Source of the DNA: Clavelina lepadiformis
Lineage: Eukaryota > Chordata > Ascidiacea > Aplousobranchia > Clavelinidae
NCBI RefSeq assembly: GCF_947623445.1
Contig: NC_135242.1
Span: forward strand, 15,500,001 to 15,564,000
DNA: 64,000 nt
Direction: 5' to 3'
Every line of letters starts with the position of its first letter. Positions within the stretch are counted from its first letter, which is position 1. The notes beneath the pieces are model-generated. The model did no database searches, had not been told where the DNA came from, and saw nothing but the letters and a program-made list of their open reading frames with translations. Shown piece by piece: positions 35,896 through 47,630 of this stretch. The position numbers and the translations under genes are program-made.

Positions 35896-37248
35896 ATGTC
35901 TATGTTAGGAACAAACTTTTGTGCTGTTTTTTTTATTGCTTACGTTGGATCACTCCCTTACTCCAAATGTGATGAGCTTGTTATTGAGAAATATTTGAAA
36001 CCAGCAACTGCAACACCAATACTATCACCACCTTTGCCTCAACGCCCATTTTTAGCAGTTTGGAATATTGATACTTCGGCATGCAAGTCCAAGTATAACG
36101 TGGAGATTGACTTGTCATCTTTTGATATTGTAAACAACCCTCATGAAACCAGAGATGGGGATAACATGGTGATATTTTATAGCAGTGTGTTCGGTGTTTA
36201 CCCCTACATTGATGATAACGGAACTGCAATAAATGGTGGTATACCCCAGCTGGGAAATATATCCAAACATTTAGAAAAATGCGTTGAAGATATACAGAAA
36301 TATATTCCTGATGAGGATTTTAAAGGTCTTGCTGTGATTGACTGGGAATCATGGATGCCATTGTGGCAATGGATAGGTTGGGGAACAGGACTATTGTATC
36401 AAAATGCATCAAAAGCAAAAGTAAAAAGAGAACATCCTGATTGGTCTGATGCTGAAATTCTTGCTCAAGCAAAGATTGAATTTGAAAGTGCTGCTAAATC
36501 ATATTTCCTGGCAACTTTGAATTTGGCTACATTCATGAGACCAAAAGCTTCATGGGGATTTTATAAGCTTCCAGATTGCTACAATTATGATAAAACTGGG
36601 TATAATTTCACTTGTCGTGATGATGTTATGGAAGCAAATGATAAAATACAATGGCTTTTTGATCATAGCACTGCTCTGTACCCTTCCACTTACTTGGGAA
36701 TTTGGTTCAAGAATCAAACTAAGGCAGTAGATTACACAGCATACAGAGTTCTTGAAGCTCAGAGAGTTGATAATAATATACCAGGAGTAGCTGTACCTGT
36801 CTATGCTTATAACAACCTGGTTTATCGAAAGACAAATGAATTCTTGACTTTGAAAGATGTGATTGATAGTTCTGGGGTTGCAGTTGTGCTAGGTGCATCT
36901 GGAGTAGTTTTATGGGGTGACCATATGGACAACACAAAAGAAAAGTGTGAAGAAGTAAAAGCATATGTGGAAACTATTTTGGGCCCATATCTGAAATTAG
37001 CTTCCGATAGTGCTGCAGACTGTAGTTTGAAACGTTGCAATAATCATGGACGATGTGTAGTAGTCAAATCAAGTATTTCGTCCAATAATGTTGAAATCCC
37101 ATCAGCAATGAAAGCATTTTTGCAAATCACATTTCTGGAAAATATGCAATATCACGTTCAGTGCCAATGTTATGAGGGATTTGTTGGCAATAGTTGTGAA
37201 AACTCTGATCGCTGGCAAAAGGTGACTAGGCCTATCAATGAAATATGA
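35896..37248 (+). CDS. Hyaluronidase (GH56), single exon
   Basis: A secreted or lysosomal endo-beta-N-acetylhexosaminidase of about 450 residues that cleaves hyaluronan or chondroitin; vertebrate HYAL proteins have similar lengths. A hydrophobic N-terminal segment (LGTNFCAVFFIAYVG) fits a signal peptide. The catalytic motif GLAVIDWESWMPLW has the paired acids Asp149 and Glu151, equivalent to D129 and E131 of human HYAL1. Other family blocks are RPFLAVWN near the start, WGFYKLPDCYNYD, and ASGVVLWG. The C-terminus has an EGF-like module (CSLKRCNNHGRC...CQCYEGFVGNSCE). The first ATG in frame is 35896, with a second at 35902. A tiny upstream reading frame begins at 35885, directly after a possible splice acceptor. 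The whole protein lies in one exon, unlike the neighbouring intron-rich genes, so it may be a retrocopy or have lost introns. Confidence 0.95.
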   Translation: MSMLGTNFCAVFFIAYVGSLPYSKCDELVIEKYLKPATATPILSPPLPQRPFLAVWNIDTSACKSKYNVEIDLSSFDIVNNPHETRDGDNMVIFYSSVFGVYPYIDDNGTAINGGIPQLGNISKHLEKCVEDIQKYIPDEDFKGLAVIDWESWMPLWQWIGWGTGLLYQNASKAKVKREHPDWSDAEILAQAKIEFESAAKSYFLATLNLATFMRPKASWGFYKLPDCYNYDKTGYNFTCRDDVMEANDKIQWLFDHSTALYPSTYLGIWFKNQTKAVDYTAYRVLEAQRVDNNIPGVAVPVYAYNNLVYRKTNEFLTLKDVIDSSGVAVVLGASGVVLWGDHMDNTKEKCEEVKAYVETILGPYLKLASDSAADCSLKRCNNHGRCVVVKSSISSNNVEIPSAMKAFLQITFLENMQYHVQCQCYEGFVGNSCENSDRWQKVTRPINEI

Positions 37249-38524
37249 AAAGAAACAATAATACTGTTACATATAAGCACTTATTTTAAATGTCATACAG
37301 TAATACATTTTATATTAATACAATGTCATACATTTTAACTAAATTCGTTTTGATAGAATCATTGTGATTAAATTTGGTGTTTTGTAGGTTTTATATTAAT
37401 TTTATGTTATTAACTTTGATTTGTTTATTTTCAACTTCTTGTATTTGTTCTCTGAAACAATGTAGTTTTCAATGATCTAAACTTCTTACAAATTAACAGG
37501 ATTCCTTTCTATTTCATTGCATTGTATTCTGTTTCTCACAAACGATTCTGGAAACTAAATTATTTAATGAGATCCCAATGCTTATCAACCTTTTGCTATA
37601 TTAATGTTTGGTAAGCACACAGTTTTTATAGAAAGTTGTTGTGGCAACTTGTTAGAAAATTAAAATAACTCTTTACTAGAAGCATTATGCCAAGTAAAAA
37701 TTTAAGAGATTTTTCCTATTTCTTATAATTCTTGCATATTTTTTTCAATGTGTATGGAAGTGCATTAGTTTGTAAAATTGAAAGTTTTTATTTTAAAAAC
37801 TTTACACTAAACTTTTCTTTCAGTTTCTCTTTATGATAATGAAAATGGGTAGGTTTAATTCAGCTATTAAAGTGAACTTATAGTTAAAGGAAGTTTAAGT
37901 TTTGGTACGTTAAAAACTACATTGTAGACTTTGTTACAGTAATTTTAGCCAACGTGTAGAAGCTTCTTGATTAAGCTTCGTTAACAATTTTAGATAGATA
38001 GGTAAAACCTTATCATTTTTATAGTTGGTTTTGATTGCATAAATAAGTTATCCAGAATTTTCATTTGTTTTCACTGTCTTGGTTTGATTTTTCTGTCTTT
38101 CCTGTGCTTTGTCATCCCAGCTTTTGGTTGTTGGATGAATGATTATGACAATCTTTGTGGACAACTATGCTGTGATTTAGTTACTATGATTGATTATATT
38201 ATAAGTGTTACTCAGCAATGAACAATCTTATTTTGATATTTATGCCACTAAAATTTTGTGGAAAATTTTCTCTTTCATTTGTACTTGCAAAATTGCTACT
38301 TTTTTAAACTGTAGATACTATTATATTTTGTGTCTAAGTTGATGATGATATCGTCCATAATATATATACAATATATATCATACCCGATTTTTCAGACAGG
38401 AAATTTTTTTGTATGTCGAATTACTATGTGGTCATGTATGTTAAACACTGCTGCAGACGTTTTGATAAACATGAAGAGAACATAATATTGTGCTGATTCC
38501 TAAAGTTATACAGCAAAGAATGAA
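37249..38524. other. Intergenic between hyaluronidase and RAD17
   Basis: AT-rich sequence with no gene or recognised element. It presumably holds the hyaluronidase 3' UTR and the RAD17 promoter, but no signal could be fixed. Confidence 0.4.
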
Positions 38525-41500
38525 ATGGAGGAATATGATTTACCTTTATCATCAGTACCAAAAAAAGTATTTGAAAATCTTTTAATGTTGTCTAAAATCA
38601 AATTGACACTTGGATAACAGTATCTGGTAGCTTTTGTTTATTTCGTGATTGATATGTAGCTTATACAGTTTATATACTGCTTCTTTTGTAACTTAACATT
38701 TTAGAGTTTCATATATCGTGTTGATTAGTTGGTAAGTTCTTTAAATATCTACATTTTAATGTCTGATACCACTAAACAACATGTGTTTTTAGAAAAGGAA
38801 AATCTCTGAATGGATTTCGTCTTCATTTTCGAGTAATGTTGTTTCAAAGGTATATATATGTCTTTTTACCTGATTACGTTTATTGGACGAAAACATACAG
38901 TTTAAATAGCTGGCTAGCTCTTTAAAGCAAATGCAGTATATAAGTTTATTTATGGTTATTGGTTAACATCATTGTTATGCCATAGAAACCACATCAACAG
39001 CGAAAATGGAAATACTCACGCCATTCTTCCAGTGAATTTTCTGTTAATGACCCAAACCAAACCTGGCTAGAACGTTATGCACCAACTGTTGTAGTAAGTG
39101 GTATATGCATCAAGACAATGCATTAAATCGCCCAGTAATATTTTTTCAGGTTGCTGATATGTATTTGCATTTATTGTGCTACCAGTAACTTATGATAACA
39201 TATTTACATCATTGCAATGAATATATCATATAACTATGTTTTCTATTTTCGACTGAGTGTAACTTGTACCAAATTGATTTTATATTTGCCCACATCAAAA
39301 TTTTTTGTCCATAGAAAATATTCAATGAAACGCTATATGTTTTTTAAAATGAAGTACTTTTTGTCTCCGTTTTTGTAGATTTTGAGTTGTTTGATCAGTC
39401 CAAGTCAAATGTCACTTACGATGTCTATTGTCTAACTGTTTAAGTCTCTAACTCACTAACAGTTAAAGAAATGTTTTTTTTTTAATTCTTATTATCCTAC
39501 TGGTATTTTTCATTTGTGGTAAACGTTTTTGTGATTCTTTGTAGTGGAAAATTTTTGTAACGTCCAAAGCAAGGTTGTTTACAGTATTTGAAGCCCGTAA
39601 GCCGTCTTTTAAACTTAACAGTCACAAACTTTTTGCAAAATGTTTTTTCTTAAATGTTCTTCTAGTAATCTAGTTCATATATAAAATATTTATCGTTTTG
39701 CCTTTATTTTTAAACACTTAAACTAATTGATAACATTGCTGTTCGTTTTAAGTTTTAATTCAAACTCACTCGACCTTTCCTAATGTTGAAGTGATTCTGC
39801 CAAAAATACTAGCGTTGCAAAATTTCAGTGTAGAGACATGAAATTTTCTTTTTTTTCCTAAGAAACCGCAATCTTTCTACCGATGCATCTACCATTGCGA
39901 TAAGTCAAGCAATGTTATATATATATGTTTAATACTGTATAAAGTTTTGAACAAAATCATGCAGTTTTCTTCGTTGCATCAAAAACCAGCACAACAAACA
40001 ACTGTTTGTGCATATAACAAAAGAAAAAAGTTTGTTTACCTTGAGTTGGTTTTGTTAAATCTTTAGAAAAATGCCTTTACAATTTTTAAAGAAGTTTTCT
40101 TATGAGAAGTGAATGCATTGTAACATAACTATGACATTGTAAATTTACTTCAGCAACAAATTACTAGGTGGGTTTTGATTAATATAAATCAGAGTTTAAG
40201 TTGTATTATACATTAAGATTACCCAGCTCTAGTTTTCTAAAAATGTTCCATGTCTGTAACAGAAAGTATCAGCCAGACCAAAGTGAAACAGCTATGGCCC
40301 ATGGTGTTATGATAACCAAGTTAACACAAAGCATAGTATGACATCAGCAAACCTTTTGATGTGAGTTGAGTTACAACTACCGGTATGCCTAAATGCTAAC
40401 ATTGTCTGTCATTTCTCATCTACGTGTAAAATTCGGAAATTTACTTACAAATTGGTGGAGAAATTGGCATTATTCCAATCTACTTTGGCCATGATTTTCA
40501 GGACATTTTCACATCCTGCTATAAATCCAGGGTTTAAAAAGCCCCTGCTCACTTGAGTTTGGCACATATATGATAATACTAATAGACTTGTAGCTCTTTT
40601 ATAAAAATGAAATTTCATTTGTACATCTTGGATTGTCTTATTGATTCGTTGGCTGAATGGTGGTTGAGATTTCAATTTAATTAATTTAAATTAAATAGAG
40701 TTTTTATGTTGTAAAGTTATAAATTAATAGCGATTAACAGTTTGTGATGCAGAATCTAGTGAAACATTTTGCTTTCATTTTTAATTGAAATGTTCAAATC
40801 GTTTTCCTGTTTATAAGACTTAGATTAGTATACTGATGTTGAACATAGTTGCTGCATATATTTAAAGATTAGCATGATTTACTGCATATTGAGTAAACCT
40901 TTTGCCTTTAGGATGACTTGGCAGTTCACAAGAAGAAAATTTCTGATGTAGAAATTTGGATAACACAGCACCTTTCACCGCACAAGGTAAACTTGAAAGA
41001 TTTCTCCATTATTTCTTTTGAGTCGATTTATTTATATATTTGGCGAAAAAGTTAAAGAAGAATTGTGATGTTGAAAGATATTTTTTATTTTACGATAGGA
41101 TGGTGCACCAATTCTACTTTTAACAGGACCACCTGGTTGTGGAAAATCTACCACTCTCACCTTGGTTGCAAAAAAGCATGGTCTGCAATTAGAAGAATGG
41201 ACAAACCCATTAACAACACCATACACTGTAACTAAGGAAGCTGGTACGTACTTTGTAACATGGTGTTCTGATTTTGATTTTTTTAAAACTTTTATCTAGT
41301 TAAGATTATATTTTTACCATCAGGTACTTTAAATGGACCTGCTTACAGTAACAAATACTTATATTATACTACTAACTAATTGTACTCTTCATTGGATTAT
41401 TGACTAGGTTTAAAATATGAATCACAAAATACACAATTTGATGAATTCCTGTTTCGTTCGGGGAAATATCCATCTTTGTTGCTTAATAAACAGAATGATG

Positions 41501-44006
41501 TGGGCACTTCTCATAAACTGATCATGTTGGAAGAATTGCCAAATTTTATGTATCAGGATCCTCCAGTTCTCAAGGAAATCCTTCGGTAGCTTCTTTTAAC
41601 TGTTTTTGTACCAGGTTGATGACATGACCTCCTACTTGTATGGAACTTTAGTTTGATTAATTTAAATTATTTTTGCAGAAAATATCACCGGACACAAAAG
41701 TGGCCATTGGTGTTGATCTTAAGCGATGGAGCATCATCTGCTACTTTAAAGCGCCATCTAGCTGACATGAAAAGCCAAATTACAACTATAAGGTAACGGT
41801 TGGCATTTCATGTACAATAATTATAAAAGCGAATTGATGGCTATAATGTTGATTAAGCATAGGTTTGTGTTTTTAGGTAAGCTTTCTAAATAAAGGGGTT
41901 AACTAAGACACTCCTCCCTGTGCTTTGTTTCTCAAAGCTGATTGATGTTTTAAATTACAGTTTCAACTCCATATCATCTACCCTTATGACCAAAGCTTTA
42001 AATCTTATATGCAAAGCTGAGAATCGAGTCATAGCGAAAGAAGATTTATTAATTCTCTCCTCATTGGGTGACATTCGCTATGCAATAAACAATCTTCAAT
42101 TTTCATCATGCAGACAGTCAGGTGCTTAATGTTTTTTACTTATTGCACCTAGTGCCACACATTTAAATATAAAGCAGTTTTATACAATATTAGGTTATAA
42201 GTTTTTTGTAAATTTGTTTACGGAACTAAATGCAAACTTACTAACTTAATAGTTAAAACAGCATATGGAATAAATTTAAAGAGGTTTACAAAGTATGTAC
42301 AATATAAAACAGAATATAAGATTACACTTTAATTATTCTGAAAAATTAAAAATTAAAATTAAAGTTAACCCTAAAGAGTGCAATCTTATATTCTTGATTT
42401 TATGTTTTGCTATATGCTGGTATAACATGGTTCAGTCACCATCAGCTTTGTAGAAATTAGATACAGATTCATTTCAAAATAGGTGCGCATAAAATGATAT
42501 TGTACAACTGACGAGAAATTTGTTATTTTTATGAGAACAAACTTGATAATCACGAGGAAAGTTTTTGTTGATGTTGCACCTCACTTCACTTTTTTGTGTA
42601 ATCTTGTACTTAACATTAGTACTGTACCACGATTTACATTGATTACATGATTTACATTTACATACTGCCTGTTTTTCTTAAATATTAAAGATAAATTTGG
42701 TGGTCTTCAAAATGAAGTTTCAAAATCATGCAAAACTAAAACTGACAAACCATGTCTTGGTGGTAAAGATTCGACTTTAATTTTATTTCGTGCGCTGGGA
42801 AAAATTTTCTACTGCAAGCGTAAGTTGAAAATATTGTAAAGTGTGAAATGTTTATATTTGGCTATTGTCATTAAAGTAGAGAAATTTTACTAAAATGTAA
42901 GTGGAAAGTTAACTGTCATAGTAGGATTTTAATTTGTTTATAGGTGACAAAACTTCTGAACCATATAAGGTATTTGAGGAACACCATAGGGATCCATTAC
43001 TAGTTCAGCCAGAGGTATCATAAATTCCATTAAGCCTTTATGTTTATATAACGAAAGGAGTTGTCGTATAATCTAATACTACATTAAGTTGGAAGATCAT
43101 AATAGTTGATGCAATGGCAGTAGTTTTACAGATACTTCAAGATAATTTCTTTATTTGTTTAAAATTTGTTTATGTTGTATGTAGGTTGTGTTGGACCAGT
43201 GTTGTTTATCTGGTAATGCATTCAGTCTATTTCTTCATCAAAACTACCTTTTGTTCTTTGATGGCAATCCTGTAAATGATATTGCTACAGCATCCGACTA
43301 TCTCAGTTTATCTGACTTGATGAATTCACCAGGAATATCGTGCGATCCTTCTTCGGGAGCTGCAACAAGTTTGGATTTTTACGAAGGTACCAAATCAAGA
43401 ATTTTGTTTGAAGAGTATATCCAATTTGGAAATGCAATTTAAACTTTTAGGCATCCTTGCTGCTCGTGGCCTCGTTTATTCAAATTCCTTTCGTGCTACG
43501 TCTGAACTATGTTCCAAAGTTACTGGGGCATGGAGACCTATGCACAAACCGGCGTGGTATCAAGTTAAAAGACAAGAACAGGAAAATCGCATCAATTCCC
43601 ACTGTTTATTCTGGAAACAGCAGGACACCATTCCCTACTTGAAATATCATTCTGAAAGATTTAACCCCGAGCAAAAGTTTTTCATACGTGACGTCATAAA
43701 CTTGCCCCAATGGAAAGCTTTTCGTAGGTACTGCTAAACTGCTTGTTAAATTGGTGTAACTAAGCATTGCCAAACTGTAGCTATTAGGCTTTTTTGTCTG
43801 TCAGATACTAATCGTTCTCAAAAGAACTCACTTAAAGTTACAAATGATAATTATGTTGCAGCAATCAGGGTGAAAAGTTATCTGAGGAAGAAATTGGTGC
43901 CGAACTTCCTGAAGTCAGTGAAACTACTGAAACAAAGTACGAGATCAAAGAGGATGATATGGAAGTTGATGATGCGGATTTTATAATTGAGGAATTCAGT
44001 GATTAG
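38525..44006 (+). CDS. RAD17: RAD17 checkpoint clamp loader
   Basis: The large subunit of the RAD17-RFC complex, which loads the 9-1-1 clamp at damaged DNA. Exons: 38525-38566, 38793-38849, 38986-39093, 40912-40986, 41099-41243, 41408-41585, 41679-41792, 41961-42121, 42691-42819, 42944-43014, 43185-43386, 43451-43727, 43862-44006; 567 residues against about 670 in human. The first junction completes a basic PKKKRK signal. The RFC-type entry TWLERYAPT...DDLAVHKKKI leads to Walker A (GPPGCGKST, residues 104-112), a Walker B-like LIMLEELPN, and LSSLGDIRYAINNLQFSS. FRALGKIFYCK, FLHQNYLLFFDG and WRPMHKPAW follow. The acidic tail DADFIIEEFSD matches the conserved clamp-binding C-terminus. The stretch 43387-43450 is uncertain: it is modelled as a 64-base intron, yet part of it reads like conserved protein. 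Confidence 0.94.
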
Positions 44007-44032
44007 TTCTTTTTTCTCATTGCCTTCGTTTC

Positions 44033-44038
44033 AATAAA
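44033..44038 (+). promoter_or_regulatory. Polyadenylation signal of RAD17
   Basis: AATAAA begins 27 bases after the RAD17 stop codon, implying a very short 3' UTR. Confidence 0.65.
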
Positions 44039-44332
44039 TCTTTCTTTTCAACTGTTTTAGTATTTTGTTGGCATGAAGGAGGCCTAGTTTGTTTGAATCG
44101 TCGGCTTCGTTAGAGACAGGTGATTTTGTCAGGTTCCGAAGTAATGTATTGGCGGTATTTAACTCGTTCGTTTTTTAAGTAGCTCCTTTCAAAGAATTGA
44201 GCGTCTTTAAATGGGTTTTAGCAAGTGTTGTGATATTACTGTTTTTTTGCAAACTGCATTGAAGTTGCAAGGGAAGAATCGGGTTTTAGGATAAACCACG
44301 TAATTTTTATGGGTGATCGTGACTAGGGTTAG

Positions 44333-45006
44333 TTCCGACATCAATAATATTTACCTTTCGGATGTATGCGGATACTTCTGTTTTAGCTAATCAGATTATA
44401 AATGGGAAGCATATAGCAGGTTCTAGATCGATTAAACCCACGGACGAATAGAACGAATTCTTTCAACATTTTACATCTTATAGACTGTAGAGAATAGAGG
44501 ACAAAGAGCAGTGATACTTTTAATTTAAGTTCAACAGGGGAACAAACACCACTTCTGTTCTGCTAGACCAGGGCTTGTCAAACTACCGAGATCGCGACCC
44601 CGTTTGGTGTAGCAAAATGTAATTTTGGGACCGTGAAACAATTTTAACTTTTATAAATTGAATTGATATTTTATTTGTATGATAGGCCTATCGCCATAGA
44701 CAAAAAACATCACTTTAGATTTGTGAAGGGACGTTTATTGTTTTGATATCTTTCACTTGTAGGCTACCTATGAAGGAACGCATAGAAATTTCTTTTCTAA
44801 AATTGGGTCGCAGAATAAAACAATATGAGAAGATCTGTGCTTGATTTCCCGTTCTTGTAAACAGAGGAGTTTAAAAGTTGCTAAAAAGGCACTACTAACG
44901 TTATGCATTTATTATCCGGTTAACAGACAAAATTTTATCTGGATATCAGATAGCTGAAATTGCCTTTGTTAATCGGATAACCGATATCTGGATAGTCCAA
45001 CCCTAA
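44333..45006. mobile_element. MITE-like repeat with TATCCGGATA motifs, copy 2, interrupted
   Basis: This is related to 5240-5903. The left end is AGGGTTAGTTCCGACATC and the right end, in complement, is AGGGTTGGACTATCCAG. Compared with copy 1 it has about 280 extra bases near 44569-44845. They begin CAGGGCTTGTCAAACTACCG, a hAT-like terminus, so a second element has inserted. Confidence 0.65.
44569..44845. mobile_element. Probable hAT-like insertion inside the MITE
   Basis: This segment is absent from the related copy at 5240-5903. It starts CAGGGCTTGTCAAACT and continues with GATCGCGACCCCGTTTGG; a related GGGTCGCAGAAT lies near the other end. The right terminus is not a clear inverted copy, so it may be truncated. 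Confidence 0.5.
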
Positions 45007-45206
45007 TCGTGAGATTGCGTCCATCGGTCCATGGGCCCAATCCGTTACCTGAAAACTCTTTTTAACTTTTTTGTTCTAATTGCCTAGTAGACATCATCAT
45101 AATTTGGCATTAATACTTAAGGAACCGTATGTGCTAAAATTTTGCGATTTCCATGATTGTATTGGACGTTCTTGCAAGAGTTATTTTATTAGGATTTCAT
45201 GGTGGT

Positions 45207-46112
45207 TGGACGATTCAACCCGGGACGGTTCAACCCAGGACCTTTCAACGTAGAACGATTCAACCCACGGACGATTCAACCAACGGACGATTCAACCCAC
45301 GGACCTTCCAACCCACGGATGATTCAACCTACGGATCATGAAACCCACGGACGATTTAACCCGTTTACAAAAACGTCTACGCAGTTTGTTATCAGGCGTT
45401 TGTTATAGTACTCTATAGCAGAATTGAAATGCTTTCATTAGCCCATACATGTTAACCTACTGTCACAGAATACAATGACCACCCATTACATCTTGGATAG
45501 CCTAGCCATACTAGATTTTGCAATGCCAGTACAGCAATATAATACACCTATAGGCCTACCCAGGGTTGCCATCAGTCTCAACTCAAAAATAAGGACGACT
45601 AGAAAACGAACGAGGAATACCACCTTAAACAGTGTAGGCCTACAACAAGAGAAAGCAACCAATGTTCCTAAAAAAAAAAAAAAAAAAAAACAAGACACTA
45701 TCTGCATGTTCATAATTTTGGTATCTCTTTGGTACAAAATGGTATCGTAAAGGTGACAAAATGCCCAAAATAAGGACAAAAGTGCCCACCTCCGCCCTAA
45801 AAATAAGGACGAAAGTGAAAAAAAGGACATTTCTTAGAAAAAAGGACAAACATATTTTCTAAGACACGGACCTTTAAAATAAGGACAAATCTTAGAAATA
45901 AGGACGGTATGGCAACCCTGCCTATACCACTGGTTACAAGTCCGCACTGCCACAAGAATACTTTGTTTGTCAGTCAGTTGATTCGTCCGTGGGTTGAATC
46001 GTTCGTGAGTTGAATGGTCCTGGGTTGAATCGTCCGCGGTCGAATCGTCCATGGGTTGAATCCTCCGTGGGTTTAAAGGTCCGTAGGATGAATCAATCAT
46101 TGGGTTGGAAGG
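45207..46112. mobile_element. Fold-back element with minisatellite arms
   Basis: The left arm (about 45207-45362) is a tandem array of roughly 16-17-base units of the form CGGACGATTCAACCCA. The right arm (about 45975-46112) carries the same unit in inverted orientation (TGGGTTGAATCGTCCG). The arms therefore form a foldable pair around about 600 bases. The interior holds a nested hAT-like element (45561-45918). Open frames over the arms are by-products of the repeat. Confidence 0.8.
45561..45918. mobile_element. hAT-like MITE nested in the fold-back interior
   Basis: The left end is CAGGGTTGCCATCAGTC. The right end, in complement, is CAGGGTTGCCATACCGTCC. The word AATAAGGAC recurs near both ends. 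A run of about 20 A residues lies at 45671-45690. The flanking 8 bases agree only partly (ggcctacc and cctatacc). Confidence 0.7.
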
Positions 46113-46124
46113 GTATGGTTAGTC

Positions 46125-46935
46125 CATGGTATACTAGTTTGGAACAAAATTTTTGTTCCCAAAATTGTTTCATGAAACAAATTTTTGTTCCGAAAATGAA
46201 AAAATTGTTTCTGAAACAATATTTGTTCCGAAAATTGTTTCGATATTCTCTTCATGAATGGTAATTAAAAACAAATTTTGTTCCAACAAAAACTGTTTTT
46301 GAAAAATTGATACCGACTTCTAAATTCCCAGGAAATTTGTTTCACAAATGTAACAAATTTTTGTTTCGAAAGTTGTTAGGAAATTATAAAGATCTGTTAC
46401 GAAACTCTTGCAGTCACAAGATGGCGTTAACGAACACTTGTACACTGAATATTAAATTTTTTTAATGGAACTTGAGCAAACTTGGCTAGTGGTATAAATT
46501 TTATTCCAGATTTTTTCTGAAAAAAAACAACATGTTTGTTAAATTTGTTTCCTGGAACAAAATTTTGCAGCATGTAACAAATTTAGGCACAAATTTTGTT
46601 CCGAAAAATGTTTCAGAAACAAAATTTCTGACAAAAAATTTTCCCAAACTTTCTGGAAACAAATTACCAACTCGAGTATGTAACAAAATTTGACTCAAAA
46701 AATAGAACTTCAACACATTTGGCTACTGTCATAAATCTTAATTATTCCAATTTTTTCTGAGAAAACAAATCATGTCTCTATAATTAGTTTTCTGGAACAA
46801 ATTATGGCAGTATGAAACAAATTCAGACGCAAAATTTGTTCCAAAGAATGTTTCAGAAACAATCTTTGTAACAAAAATTGTTCCAGAAACAAGTTTTATA
46901 GCAAAAAATGTTCCAAATATTTCATGGAACACACT
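46125..46935. repeat. Palindrome-rich block of GAAACAAA/TTTGTTCC words
   Basis: The words TTTTTGTTCC, TTGTTTC and their complements GGAACAAA and GAAACAA recur many times in both orientations, so the block can fold in many ways. Within it, two segments of about 230 bases (about 46494-46710 and 46728-46935) are tandem copies: each has AACAAA.T.TGGCAG.ATG.AACAAATT.AG.C and then GTTTCAGAAAC. The translated frames are artefacts of the repeat. Confidence 0.7.
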
Positions 46936-47630
46936 GACATAGACATTTCATGAAGACCGCTTTCCGTTTCCAGAATAAAGTAGGCCTACATTAAAGGTAA
47001 AAAAAAGAAAATCTGTTCAAACGACTAAGATAACTTAATCGTTATTAAAGAGGCACAAATTTACATCCTGTGATGTTTTCGAGTTATGAATCTGTTAAAA
47101 AAGCAATGTCGTATTTCAATCTATTTAAAAATTAAATGTCATTTCAACTATTTTGGTAAACTTGTACAATGAAGAGTTTCGCTTTGTTCAAATGAAGCAT
47201 TAAGACAAATATCAAAACTGCACTCGGATAAACATATTTGCAATAACCTGTAATCATTTCAGCAAATTTAAATCTCCAAATAACTTTTTTATGTACGGTA
47301 TCAATCCATTTAAAAATTAAACTTGCATATATTTCTGTCACTTTCGACAATTTTTGCAATGCAATTCATATTAGTAAACATTCATGTCAAGTTAAAATGT
47401 TGTTTTTACACAAGATAATACAATTCAATTTACTGAAAACAAATCCAACATAAAAACATAACTTTCTTTAAAATGATCAAAAAGGGTTGTATTAGACTAT
47501 GGTCAAGGTAAAATGTTAATGATAAAAACAGGGTTACTTTAAATGATGCCTGCAAATATTTACCAACATCTTTATGAAATTGCCCGTTTTAAACAAACAA
47601 CTATGAATTGTCTAGATTTTTTCTTTAAAA
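46936..47630. other. Spacer before the satellite array
   Basis: AT-rich, with no gene and no clear repeat structure. No satellite monomer is recognisable until about 47630. Confidence 0.4.

Noticed and set aside
45199..45408. Open frames rich in FNPRT repeats
   Set aside because: They translate the minisatellite arm of the fold-back element and are not proteins.
45671..45690. A-run as a retrotransposon poly(A) tail
   Set aside because: It is internal to a hAT-like MITE with inverted ends, with no retroelement sequence beside it.
46501..46932. Minus-strand frames reading FVSETFFGTKF-like repeats
   Set aside because: They arise from the palindromic GAAACAAA/TTTGTTCC words.
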